Positions 1 through 8,266 of a DNA stretch of 64,000 bases are shown here, piece by piece; the first letter of the stretch is position 1, and each line of letters opens with the position of its first letter. Where the stretch lies: positions 1 to 64,000 of the forward strand of contig NZ_JADCSA010000010.1 in assembly GCF_015070385.1 (NCBI RefSeq). The letters run 5' to 3'. A model generated the notes under the pieces. It was not told where the DNA came from. It ran no database searches and saw nothing but the letters and a program-made list of their open reading frames with translations. Position numbers and translations under genes: made by a program. The stretch comes from Nocardioides malaquae (GTDB lineage: Bacteria > Actinomycetota > Actinomycetes > Propionibacteriales > Nocardioidaceae).

Positions 1-1
1 C

Positions 2-79
2 CTCTCCCGGATCGTGTTCAACCACCTCACCACCGACCACCAAGCCCGCGCTGCGACTGGACTCGCAGCCGCCGCTTGA
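2..79 (+). CDS. C-terminal tail of an unidentified protein (cut by window edge)
   Basis: An open frame enters from the left edge and stops at TGA 77-79, giving 25 residues that end in an alanine run (GLAAAA). It lies 14 bp before the next gene on the same strand, so it is probably the preceding gene of the same transcription unit. The fragment is too short to assign a family. Its position ahead of a BREX operon makes a defence-related or island gene possible, but this is only inference. Confidence 0.45.
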   Translation, partial: LSRIVFNHLTTDHQARAATGLAAAA

Positions 80-93
80 CATAGGAGAAACCC

Positions 94-405
94 ATGGACA
101 CTCCTCTCTTCGGCGACGACGTGCCCACGACTCCGCCTACTCCCCCGACCCCGAAGCCCACACCGGTCGCGGACTGGCAGGTCGACCTGCTCCGCAAGAC
201 ACTGGATGCCCGGGGCCTGGCTGACCAGCGGGAGCGCCAGTCCCTCATCGAGCAACACGCGGGGCGTCCGCTCACCGCCTTGCGTGACCTCACCTCGGAG
301 GAGGCGCTGCGGGTGATCACCGCCCTGGGGGCCAGTTCCCCGCAGAAGGACGCAGGCTCCCTCTGGGACGAGCGCGAGGACGACATCTGGATCGACCGGC
401 TCTGA
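94..405 (+). CDS. Small hypothetical protein upstream of the BREX operon
   Basis: This encodes 103 residues from ATG 94 with a good ribosome site (AGGAGAA at 83-89). The first 25 residues are a Pro/Thr-rich linker. Residues about 26-80 look like a small helical domain (LLRKTLDARGLADQRER, then GRPLTALRDLTSEEALRVI). The pattern resembles the short helical module at the C terminus of some actinobacterial phage recombination proteins, in which a helix is followed by a xxLTxxEAxxLI motif; that likeness is from memory and weak. The C terminus is acidic and tryptophan-containing. It is not one of the standard BREX type 2 genes. It could belong to the preceding gene's unit or be an accessory of the BREX locus. 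pglW starts 88 bp downstream. Confidence 0.7.
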   Translation: MDTPLFGDDVPTTPPTPPTPKPTPVADWQVDLLRKTLDARGLADQRERQSLIEQHAGRPLTALRDLTSEEALRVITALGASSPQKDAGSLWDEREDDIWIDRL

Positions 406-493
406 GCCGATTCACCGTCGAACCACCCACACCACCCGTCCCATCTGGATAGGGTTGGCGCACGCCCATGACCAGCAGAGGAACCACGCCCCG

Positions 494-3400
494 ATGAAGC
501 CAGATTCTCCGAACTGGATCGTCATGGGCGAGCCGGCAACGCCGGCCGAGCAGGCGGCGCTCGACACGTTCCGTGAGCTCCTGCCGGAGGACGGGCTCAC
601 CCGGGCCTGGGTCAACCTCACCTTCCTCGACCTCGACGGCCGCGCCGGTGAGGTCGACGTGCTCCTGCTGACCAAGCGGGGCTTCTTCGTGGTCGAGCTG
701 AAGGGCTGGCACGGCACCGTAGGCGGCAACCAGCAGTCGTGGCACCAGATTCTGCCCAGCGGGCAGGTCCGCCACTACGACAACCCGTTGAAGCTGACGA
801 TCAGCAAGGCGAAGCGACTCAAGAGCCTGCTGCAGCAGGTGCATCCCAACGCCCCCGTCCCTTACCTGGGCGCTCTGGTGGTGATGCACGGTCAGGGTTC
901 CACCATCGAGCTGGACGACCTGGGGCGTACGCACGTGCTCGCCCTCGACGGCTACCAGCTGGCGGGCGGGCTCCCGACGCTCGGCTCGTTCCTGACCAGC
1001 CAGGCCGACAACCCGCACCACATGGTGGACCGACCCACGGCCACCGCTGCCCGCAAGGCGTGCGAGAAGGCCGGTTTCGTCGCCACCCCGCGCCAGCGTC
1101 GCATCGGGCAGTACGTCCTCGACGACGGTGACCCGGTCGCTGTCGGACAGGACTGGCAGGACTTCGTGGTCACCCACCCGGCGTTGGACCTCAAGCGTCG
1201 CCTGCGGCTCTTCGACGTGCCTCCGCAGAGCTCCCCGGACGAGCGGGCCCGGATCGAGGCGGGCGCCCGGCGTGAGCTGCGGTTGACCGAGCCGCTGCAC
1301 CACGACGGTGTGGACAGGCCCCTCGACTACCTGGTCACCGACTCGGGTCCGGCGCTGCTCTTCGACGTGTGGCCGGACGCCCAGCCGCTGGACCAGTACC
1401 TCGCGGCGCGCGGCGACTCCCTCGACTTCGACACCCGGCTCCAGCTGATCCGGCAGATCGGCGAGGTGCTGCGCTACACCCACAACCGTCACCTGGCCCA
1501 CCGGGCGCTGGCACCCAGCCGGGTGTGGGTGCGCGACGAGCTCGGGCGGGGTCCGCGGATCCGCATCCGCGACTGGTACACGGGCCAGCGCGAGGCCAGC
1601 ACCCGCACCAAGGTCACTGCGTTGTCGGCGGGGTTGACCGACGTGCGCGGCGCGGTCGACGAGAAGGACTGGGTCTACCTGGCCCGCGAGGCGCTGCACG
1701 GCGCCGAGGAGCTGCCCAGCATCCCCCTCGACGTCTACGGACTCGGCGCCCTCGCCCACCTCATCCTCACCGGGGAGCCGCCGGCCACCACGCTGGCGGA
1801 GCTGCAGGCCCGTTTCGGCCGCGACGAGGGTCTCGACCCGAGCGCGGTCGTGCCGGAGATCCCCGACCAGTACGCCGACGTCGTACGCCGCGCCACGGCG
1901 TTCGCCGAACCCGAGCGCACCGCCTCGGTCGAGGCGTTCCTCACCCAGCTGGACGAGGCAGCCCAGGACCTGCGCCCGGACGAGCGGAACCCGCAACCGG
2001 TCCAGGACCCGTTGGACGCCCGCGCCGGCTCGGTCATCGCGGACCGGTTCGACGTGGTGGAGCGGCGCGGCGAGGGTTCGACCGGCACCGCCCTGCTGGC
2101 CGTCGACTACGACAGCGACGACACGCGTCCGATCATCCTGAAGGTGGCCCGCAACGATGCGGCCGCCCAGCGGCTCACCGTCGAGGCGGAGGTGCTGGCC
2201 CAGCTCGACCACCCGCGGGTGGTGCGACTCATCGGCGGCCCGATCCCGCTGGACGGGCGCCACGCGCTGCTGCTCTCCGACGCCGGCAAGGAGACGTTGG
2301 CGACCCGCATCGCCAGCGAGGGCCGCTCGACCATCGAGCAGCTCGAGGGCTACGGCCGCGACCTGCTGGAGGCTGTGGCCCACCTCGACGAGCGCGGCGT
2401 GTTCCACCGCGACATCAAGCCGGCCAACCTGGCGATCTCCCCTGACCCGGGCACCCGCAAGCCGCGCCTGACGCTCTTCGACCTGTCGCTGGCGCGCGAA
2501 CCGCTCGACAACACCACCTCCGGCACCCCCGGCTACCTCGACCCCTACCTGGCGCTCTCCGGGCGCCGGCAGTACGACCGTGCTGCGGAGTTGTGGTCGG
2601 TGGCGGCGACGCTCTTCGAGATGGCGACCGGCAACCCGTTGTGGTGGCCCGAGGGCAGCCACGGTCCGCTGTCGGTCGACGAGGCGCCGGTGGTGATGGC
2701 GACCAGCTTCGAGGACGCGGTCGCCGACGCGCTGACCGGCTTCTTCCGTCGTGCGCTGGCCCCCGACGCGCGTGACCGTTTCTCGGACCTGGGCGAGATG
2801 GCGCAGGCGTGGGCCGCGGTCTTCGCGGACCTCGATACCGCTGGCGACGGCGCCGACGGGGACGACGCGGCCGCCGCGGCCGCCACCCTGACCACCCCGT
2901 TGAACCACGCGGGTCTGAGTGCCCGCGCCCTCTCCGGTGTGCTGCGCCTCGACGTGCTCACGGTGGGTGACCTGCTCGGCATCCCCCCGAGCAGCATCAA
3001 CGCCGTGCGGGGTCTGGGTGAGCACTACCGCAAGGAGATCCAGCGCCGCATCCGCGAATGGCGGGCCCGCCTGAGCGAGACGACCGCGGTGGAGGTCACG
3101 CCCGGTCGCGGCGTCGAGGGCGTGGTGCGGGTGGTCCTGGCCGTGCCGTCGAGTTCCAGGGCCGACGAGGCCCCGCTGCGCGCCCTCGTCGGCCTCGACA
3201 CGCCCCCCGGCCCCCAGGCGCCGTGGCCGACGGTGGCGGAGGCGGCGGAGCGCAGCGGTGTCAGCCAGGACGCGCTGACCTCGGCGCTCAACCGGGCCGT
3301 GAAGCGGTGGGCCAAACTGGACGTGGTGCGTGACGTGCGCGACGACCTGGTCGCGATCCTCGCCTCCGAGGGCCGGGTGATGACATTGGCCGAGGTCGCG

Positions 3401-4648
3401 TTGGCCCTGGCCGGCCGGCTCGGCTCCCAGCTGGAGGGCGCGGCACGCCGCGACCACGCGGTGGCGCTGGTGCGGGCCGCGGTGGAGGTCGAGGAACGCG
3501 AGGACGAGCCCCGGGTCACGATCCGCCGCCCGTCCGCGGGTGCGACACCGCTGGTGGCGTTGACGGAGACCGCCCAACCGGACGACGCGCTCACGACCGC
3601 GGGCAGCCACCTGTCCGCCGATGCCCTGACCGAGCTGGCGGTGGCGCTGGGTGCGCGGGCCGACGACCTCGTCGTCGACGGCGTGGTGCCGGCCGCGCGG
3701 GCCCGGGCGGAGCTGCGGGCCCTGCTGCCCACCGGTGCGGAGCGCAGCGCCGACGTGACCGACGAGCGTCTGGTGCGGCTTGCGGCGGCCACGTCGGTCA
3801 CCGCCGCGGTCTCCGGGTTCGGGGAGCTCTACCCCCGCAGCCTGCCGGTCGCGGACGCCATCGACCACGCCCTGCGCGGGCGCCCCGGCCGGGTGATCTC
3901 GGAGATGTGGGTGCGCCGCCGAGTGTTTTCCCGCTTCCCGGAGCTGGAGGCGACGGTGCCCAGCCACCCCGAGCTCGACCCGCTGGTGCTGGCGGCTCTG
4001 CCGGGCATGGCCTGGAATGGCACGCAGTACGCTGCCCGCGACTCCACGGGCGTCTCGCAGTCGGTCACCGGCTACGGCGCCACCGTCACGGGCGTCTCGA
4101 CCAGTGAGGTCGACCGGACGCTGCGGACCTCGCTGCGTCAGCACGCCCCGTTGACCCTGGCCGTGGCCCCGCACCGTTACCAGCAGGCGATCACTGCGTT
4201 GGTCGCCACCTACGACGTGGCGCTGCTCGACGTCTCCCGCCTCGTGGTCGACGCCACGCGGGCGCTGGCCGAGGAGCAGGAGGTGCCGTGGGAGGTCGTG
4301 CTGGACGCCGACGCGGCGCAGCGCGGCTCGTACGACTGGGAGCAGCTCACCTCGCTGGTGCGGGAGGCATTGGCTCCCCGGTGGGCCGAGGCGATGGCCG
4401 ACCCGCGTCCGCTGCTGGTGGTCAACGCCGGCCCGTTGGCGCGGTACGGCATGCGGGAGGACCTTTCACAGCTGCTCGACATCGGCAGCCCGCGTCCGGC
4501 GACCCGCTGGCTGCTGGTGGCGCGCGACGGCTCCACGGCCGTGCCCCACCTGGAGGGTCAACCGGTGCCACTCGGCCCCTCGGGCGTCCTCGACCTGCCG
4601 GCTCTTCTCGACTTCGCTTCACCCACCGACACGGGAGCATCAACGTGA
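494..4648 (+). CDS. pglW: BREX type 2 serine/threonine kinase PglW
   Basis: This 1384-residue protein is the kinase of the phage growth limitation / BREX type 2 system. An N-terminal NERD-like nuclease-related domain (about residues 15-120, with EVDVLLL and FVVELKGWHG) comes first. A degenerate kinase-like region (about 260-480) has HRALAPSRVWV in place of a catalytic loop. A second, intact kinase domain (about 525-790) has a glycine loop (GEGSTG), an ILKVA lysine and HRDIKPANLAI with catalytic Asp about 640. It carries DLS instead of DFG, then GTPGYLDPYL. A long C-terminal region follows. I chose ATG 494 because AGAGGAA lies at 478-484; an in-frame TTG at 455 would add 13 residues. A possible -10 (TAGGGT) lies at 450-455. 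The stop overlaps the pglX start as GTGA, so the two genes are translationally coupled. Confidence 0.93.
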   Translation: MKPDSPNWIVMGEPATPAEQAALDTFRELLPEDGLTRAWVNLTFLDLDGRAGEVDVLLLTKRGFFVVELKGWHGTVGGNQQSWHQILPSGQVRHYDNPLKLTISKAKRLKSLLQQVHPNAPVPYLGALVVMHGQGSTIELDDLGRTHVLALDGYQLAGGLPTLGSFLTSQADNPHHMVDRPTATAARKACEKAGFVATPRQRRIGQYVLDDGDPVAVGQDWQDFVVTHPALDLKRRLRLFDVPPQSSPDERARIEAGARRELRLTEPLHHDGVDRPLDYLVTDSGPALLFDVWPDAQPLDQYLAARGDSLDFDTRLQLIRQIGEVLRYTHNRHLAHRALAPSRVWVRDELGRGPRIRIRDWYTGQREASTRTKVTALSAGLTDVRGAVDEKDWVYLAREALHGAEELPSIPLDVYGLGALAHLILTGEPPATTLAELQARFGRDEGLDPSAVVPEIPDQYADVVRRATAFAEPERTASVEAFLTQLDEAAQDLRPDERNPQPVQDPLDARAGSVIADRFDVVERRGEGSTGTALLAVDYDSDDTRPIILKVARNDAAAQRLTVEAEVLAQLDHPRVVRLIGGPIPLDGRHALLLSDAGKETLATRIASEGRSTIEQLEGYGRDLLEAVAHLDERGVFHRDIKPANLAISPDPGTRKPRLTLFDLSLAREPLDNTTSGTPGYLDPYLALSGRRQYDRAAELWSVAATLFEMATGNPLWWPEGSHGPLSVDEAPVVMATSFEDAVADALTGFFRRALAPDARDRFSDLGEMAQAWAAVFADLDTAGDGADGDDAAAAAATLTTPLNHAGLSARALSGVLRLDVLTVGDLLGIPPSSINAVRGLGEHYRKEIQRRIREWRARLSETTAVEVTPGRGVEGVVRVVLAVPSSSRADEAPLRALVGLDTPPGPQAPWPTVAEAAERSGVSQDALTSALNRAVKRWAKLDVVRDVRDDLVAILASEGRVMTLAEVALALAGRLGSQLEGAARRDHAVALVRAAVEVEEREDEPRVTIRRPSAGATPLVALTETAQPDDALTTAGSHLSADALTELAVALGARADDLVVDGVVPAARARAELRALLPTGAERSADVTDERLVRLAAATSVTAAVSGFGELYPRSLPVADAIDHALRGRPGRVISEMWVRRRVFSRFPELEATVPSHPELDPLVLAALPGMAWNGTQYAARDSTGVSQSVTGYGATVTGVSTSEVDRTLRTSLRQHAPLTLAVAPHRYQQAITALVATYDVALLDVSRLVVDATRALAEEQEVPWEVVLDADAAQRGSYDWEQLTSLVREALAPRWAEAMADPRPLLVVNAGPLARYGMREDLSQLLDIGSPRPATRWLLVARDGSTAVPHLEGQPVPLGPSGVLDLPALLDFASPTDTGAST

Positions 4649-7600
4649 TCCACTCCGCCGCCCTCCTTGCCGACCTGAAGGCGCAGCTCAAGCTGCTCCA
4701 GGCCGACCTGCGTGAGCGGGCCGACGACACGGCCGACACCTGGGGTGCCCGACTGCGCGAGCAGCACCGCACCGCGCTGGAGCGTGGCCGCACCGGCCAC
4801 GCCTGGGTGACCTGGCGTGACAACGAGGTCGACCAGGCGGCGGTGGCGTGGATCGTGGCAACCACGTTCATCCGGTTCTGCGAGGACAACGGCCTGCTGG
4901 CCGGCGCCCGCGACGCCGCCGGTCGCCCAGTGGCCATGCCGTGGATCGCCGGCCCCGGGGTGCTGCTGACCAGGGCGTTGGAGCACGAGACCGCCTTCTT
5001 CACCGCCGACCCCTCGGCCAACCGCCGCGACTGGTTGCAGCAGGCCTTCACCGTGCTCGCCAGCCAGCCGGCCGGCCACGAACTGGTGGACCGCGACCAC
5101 TCTCCCGTCTGGTCGGCCCTGATCAGCGCGGAGGCCGCGGACCGGCTGGTCACCTTCTGGCGCACCACCGACACCGACGGCGACCTGGTGCACGACTTCA
5201 CCGACCCCGATCTCGGCACCCGCTTCCTCGGCGACCTCTACCAGGAGCTCTCCGAGCACGCCAAGAAGACCTACGCCCTGCTCCAGACACCCGACTTCGT
5301 CGAGGAGTTCATCCTCGCCCTCACCCTGACGCCCGCGGTCGAGGAGTTCGGGTTGACCGGGCTCAAGCTGATCGACCCCACCTGCGGGTCCGGCCACTTC
5401 CTGCTCGGTGCCTTCGCCCGGCTCAACGACCTCTGGGCGCAGGAGGCGCCTGCCCTCGACGTGCGCGAGCGCGTGCAACGCGCGATGGGCTCCATCCACG
5501 GCGTCGACCTCAACCCCTTCGCCGTGGCCATCGCCCGGTTCCGCCTCACCGTCGCCGGCCTGAAGGCGGTCGGGGCGCGGTCGCTGGTCGAGGCTCCCGA
5601 CTTCGCCTATCGACTGGCGGTGGGTGATGCGTTGCTGGGCACCCACGAAGCGCAGCTCGAGATCTCGCTGGGTCTGGACGAGGACGACGAGATCTACGAG
5701 TACGACACCGAGGACCTCTCCGACTACCACGGCATCCTCAAGCCGGGCCAGTACCACGTCGTGGTGGGCAACCCGCCCTACATCACCGTCAAGGACAAGG
5801 TGCTCAACCAGACCTATCGCGAGCAGTACAAGATGTGCTCCGGCACGTACGCCCTCTCCGTGCCATTCATGGAGCTTTTCTTCCAGCTGCTGCTCAAGGG
5901 GGAGGCCGGACAGACCGCCGGCTACACGGGACAGATCACCGCCAACTCCTTCATGAAGCGCGAGTTCGGCAAGAAGGTGACCGAGACCCTGCTCGCCGGG
6001 CACGACCTCGGCAACCCGGTCGACCTCACCCACGTCATCGACACCTCAGGTGCCTACATCCCCGGGCACGGCACTCCGACCGTCATCTTGGTGGGCCGCA
6101 GAAGGCGTCCCCAGACAGAGACCGTGCGGGCCATTCTTGGCGTCCGCGGTGAGCCCGGCCAGCCCTCCGATCCCAACAGTGGTCTGGTCTGGCGGGAGAT
6201 CGTGGAGCACGTCGACAGTCCCGGCACGGAGGGCATGCACGTCAGCGTGGTTGACCTCGCTCGGAACGACCTGCGGTCCCATCCCTGGTCCTTGTCCGGC
6301 GGCGCATCATCGCTGGTCACAAGCCGGGTGGAGGCAGGAGCCGCCAAGCGTCTTGGCGCCCTCCTCGAGGTAGGGATTGGCGGCGCGATTCGCGCCGGAT
6401 CAGACGAGGTTTACATGCGCCCGCGTGCCTTGCCACGTGAAAAGAGTGCTTTCGATTACGTGAGGCCCTTCGTCGTTGGCGATGGCATTCGTGACTACGT
6501 GGACGCGGGCAAGCAACGCATTGTGTTCCCCTACGAACCTGATCTCTCACCCACCACGCGGCTAGATGAGACGCTTTGGCAGTGGCGGACCTTCCTGGCC
6601 GCGCGTTCCACGTTTCAGGGTGTCATGGCCGATGCTGGGTTGCGCTGGTCCGAGTACATGCAGTTCACGCGGTGGTCAGTCAGGGCGGCCAGGGCCATCA
6701 CCTTCGCCTTCGTCGCCACCCACAACCACTTCGTGCTCGACCGCGGCGGCAAGGTCTTCAACCGTTCCGCACCGGTCATCAAGTTGCCGGAGTCGGCGAC
6801 GGAGCAGGACCACCTCGACCTGTTGGGCGTCCTGAACTCGTCCACGGCGTGCTTCTGGCTCAAGCAGGTGAGCCACAACAAGGGCTCTACGGTCGACACC
6901 AAGGGCGCCCGCCAGACTCAGGTGCCGTGGGAGGACTTCTACGAGTTCACCGGCACCAAGCTGAAGGAGTTCCCGCTGCCGGCCGCCCTGCCTGGCGCCA
7001 CGGGACGTCGCCTGGACGAGCTCGCCACGGCGCTGACCACCACCAGCCCTCGGTCCCTCCTGAGTGACCCCAGCGCGCCGGACCTGGCGGCGGCCGTAGC
7101 TCGTGGCCGAGCGGAGTGGGCCGGGACACGTGCGCGGATGATCTTCGAGCAGGAGGAACTCGACTGGGAGGTCTACCGGCTCTACGGCCTGGTCGACGAC
7201 GACCTGACCTACACCGGCGCCTGGCCTGAGGACGAGCGCCAGCTCGCACTGGGTGAGCGGGCCTTCGAGATCGCGCTGGCCCGCAAGGTCGCCGACGGCA
7301 GCGAGGAAACCGCGTGGTTCGACCGTCACGGCTCCACGCCGCGGACGGACCTGCCCGACCCCTGGCCGGCGGACTACCGCGACCTGGTGCAGCGCCGCCT
7401 CGACCTGATCGCCTCCGACAAGGCCATCGGTCTGCTGGAGCGACCCGAGTTCAAGCGTCGCTGGGCCACGCCCGGCTGGGACGCCCTGCTGAGGGAGGCG
7501 TTGCGCGACGCGATGCTCGACCGGCTGGAGCAGCGTGAGCTGTGGTTCGACGCCACCGGAGCCCCTCTGCCTCGCTCGATCGCCGAGTTGGCGGACGCGG

Positions 7601-8250
7601 TGCGGCACGACGCGTTCCTCAGCCAGTGCGCGCTCCTGCTGGCGGGCAGCGACGTGGTGGACCTGACGGCCGTGCTCGGTGACCTGCTCAAGGACGAGCC
7701 GGTGCCCCACCTGGCCGCCCTGCGCTACAAGGAGCCCGGGATCGAGAAGTACCGGACCTGGCAGGAGGTGTGGGAGCTCCAACGGCGCGAGGACGCCGGG
7801 GAGCAGGTCACGATCCCGGTGCCGCCGAAGTACAAGCCGACTGACTTCCGCAAGACCTCCTTCTGGCAGGCGCGGGGCAAGCTGGATGTGCCCAAGGAGC
7901 GGTTCATCGCCTATCCCGGGGTGCAGCGCACCGGTGACAGCACGCCTGTCATCGGGTGGGCGGGCTGGGACCACGCCGAGCAGGCCCAGGCGCTCGCCCG
8001 GGAGTTCGGCCAGCAGCAGGCGCTGGGCGCCGACTCCGAGCAGCTCATCCCGCTGCTGGCTGGCCTCGCCGAGCTCCAGCCGTGGCTGGACCAGTGGCAC
8101 AGCGAGATTGATCCCCGCTTCGGGCAGAGTCCCGCCGCCGTGATCCGCTCCATGAGTGACAGCTGGGCCCAGCAGGTCGGCGTCACCCGCGCCGACCTCG
8201 ACGCGTGGCGTCCGCCCGCACCGACCCGTGGCCGCCGCCGCACCACCTGA
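4645..8250 (+). CDS. pglX: BREX type 2 adenine-specific DNA methyltransferase PglX
   Basis: The 1201-residue product matches the usual size of PglX, the N6-adenine methyltransferase that marks self DNA in BREX. The SAM-binding motif DPTCGSGHF is at about residue 244 and the catalytic NPPY at 376-379, in the order typical of gamma-class adenine methylases. The C-terminal half holds the target-recognition region and a helical tail. GTG 4645 overlaps the pglW stop; the open frame extends further upstream, but the family N terminus and the coupling favour 4645. Nucleotides about 6080-6700, just after the catalytic domain, use many A/T-ending codons (gat, gtt, gct, cgt, ctt) compared with the flanks, which suggests exchange of the specificity region. 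Confidence 0.95.
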   Translation: MIHSAALLADLKAQLKLLQADLRERADDTADTWGARLREQHRTALERGRTGHAWVTWRDNEVDQAAVAWIVATTFIRFCEDNGLLAGARDAAGRPVAMPWIAGPGVLLTRALEHETAFFTADPSANRRDWLQQAFTVLASQPAGHELVDRDHSPVWSALISAEAADRLVTFWRTTDTDGDLVHDFTDPDLGTRFLGDLYQELSEHAKKTYALLQTPDFVEEFILALTLTPAVEEFGLTGLKLIDPTCGSGHFLLGAFARLNDLWAQEAPALDVRERVQRAMGSIHGVDLNPFAVAIARFRLTVAGLKAVGARSLVEAPDFAYRLAVGDALLGTHEAQLEISLGLDEDDEIYEYDTEDLSDYHGILKPGQYHVVVGNPPYITVKDKVLNQTYREQYKMCSGTYALSVPFMELFFQLLLKGEAGQTAGYTGQITANSFMKREFGKKVTETLLAGHDLGNPVDLTHVIDTSGAYIPGHGTPTVILVGRRRRPQTETVRAILGVRGEPGQPSDPNSGLVWREIVEHVDSPGTEGMHVSVVDLARNDLRSHPWSLSGGASSLVTSRVEAGAAKRLGALLEVGIGGAIRAGSDEVYMRPRALPREKSAFDYVRPFVVGDGIRDYVDAGKQRIVFPYEPDLSPTTRLDETLWQWRTFLAARSTFQGVMADAGLRWSEYMQFTRWSVRAARAITFAFVATHNHFVLDRGGKVFNRSAPVIKLPESATEQDHLDLLGVLNSSTACFWLKQVSHNKGSTVDTKGARQTQVPWEDFYEFTGTKLKEFPLPAALPGATGRRLDELATALTTTSPRSLLSDPSAPDLAAAVARGRAEWAGTRARMIFEQEELDWEVYRLYGLVDDDLTYTGAWPEDERQLALGERAFEIALARKVADGSEETAWFDRHGSTPRTDLPDPWPADYRDLVQRRLDLIASDKAIGLLERPEFKRRWATPGWDALLREALRDAMLDRLEQRELWFDATGAPLPRSIAELADAVRHDAFLSQCALLLAGSDVVDLTAVLGDLLKDEPVPHLAALRYKEPGIEKYRTWQEVWELQRREDAGEQVTIPVPPKYKPTDFRKTSFWQARGKLDVPKERFIAYPGVQRTGDSTPVIGWAGWDHAEQAQALAREFGQQQALGADSEQLIPLLAGLAELQPWLDQWHSEIDPRFGQSPAAVIRSMSDSWAQQVGVTRADLDAWRPPAPTRGRRRTT

Positions 8251-8266
8251 CGACCGTGGAGACCCA

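Noticed and set aside
317-4174. Very long minus-strand open frame opposite pglW
   Set aside because: High GC suppresses stop codons. The translation has no recognisable domain and is low complexity, while pglW on the other strand has clear NERD and kinase motifs.
4288-4644. Extending pglX to the first in-frame start at 4288
   Set aside because: The extra 119 residues overlap pglW, are Arg/Gly-rich and look like shadow translation. GTG 4645 fits the operon overlap and the family N terminus.
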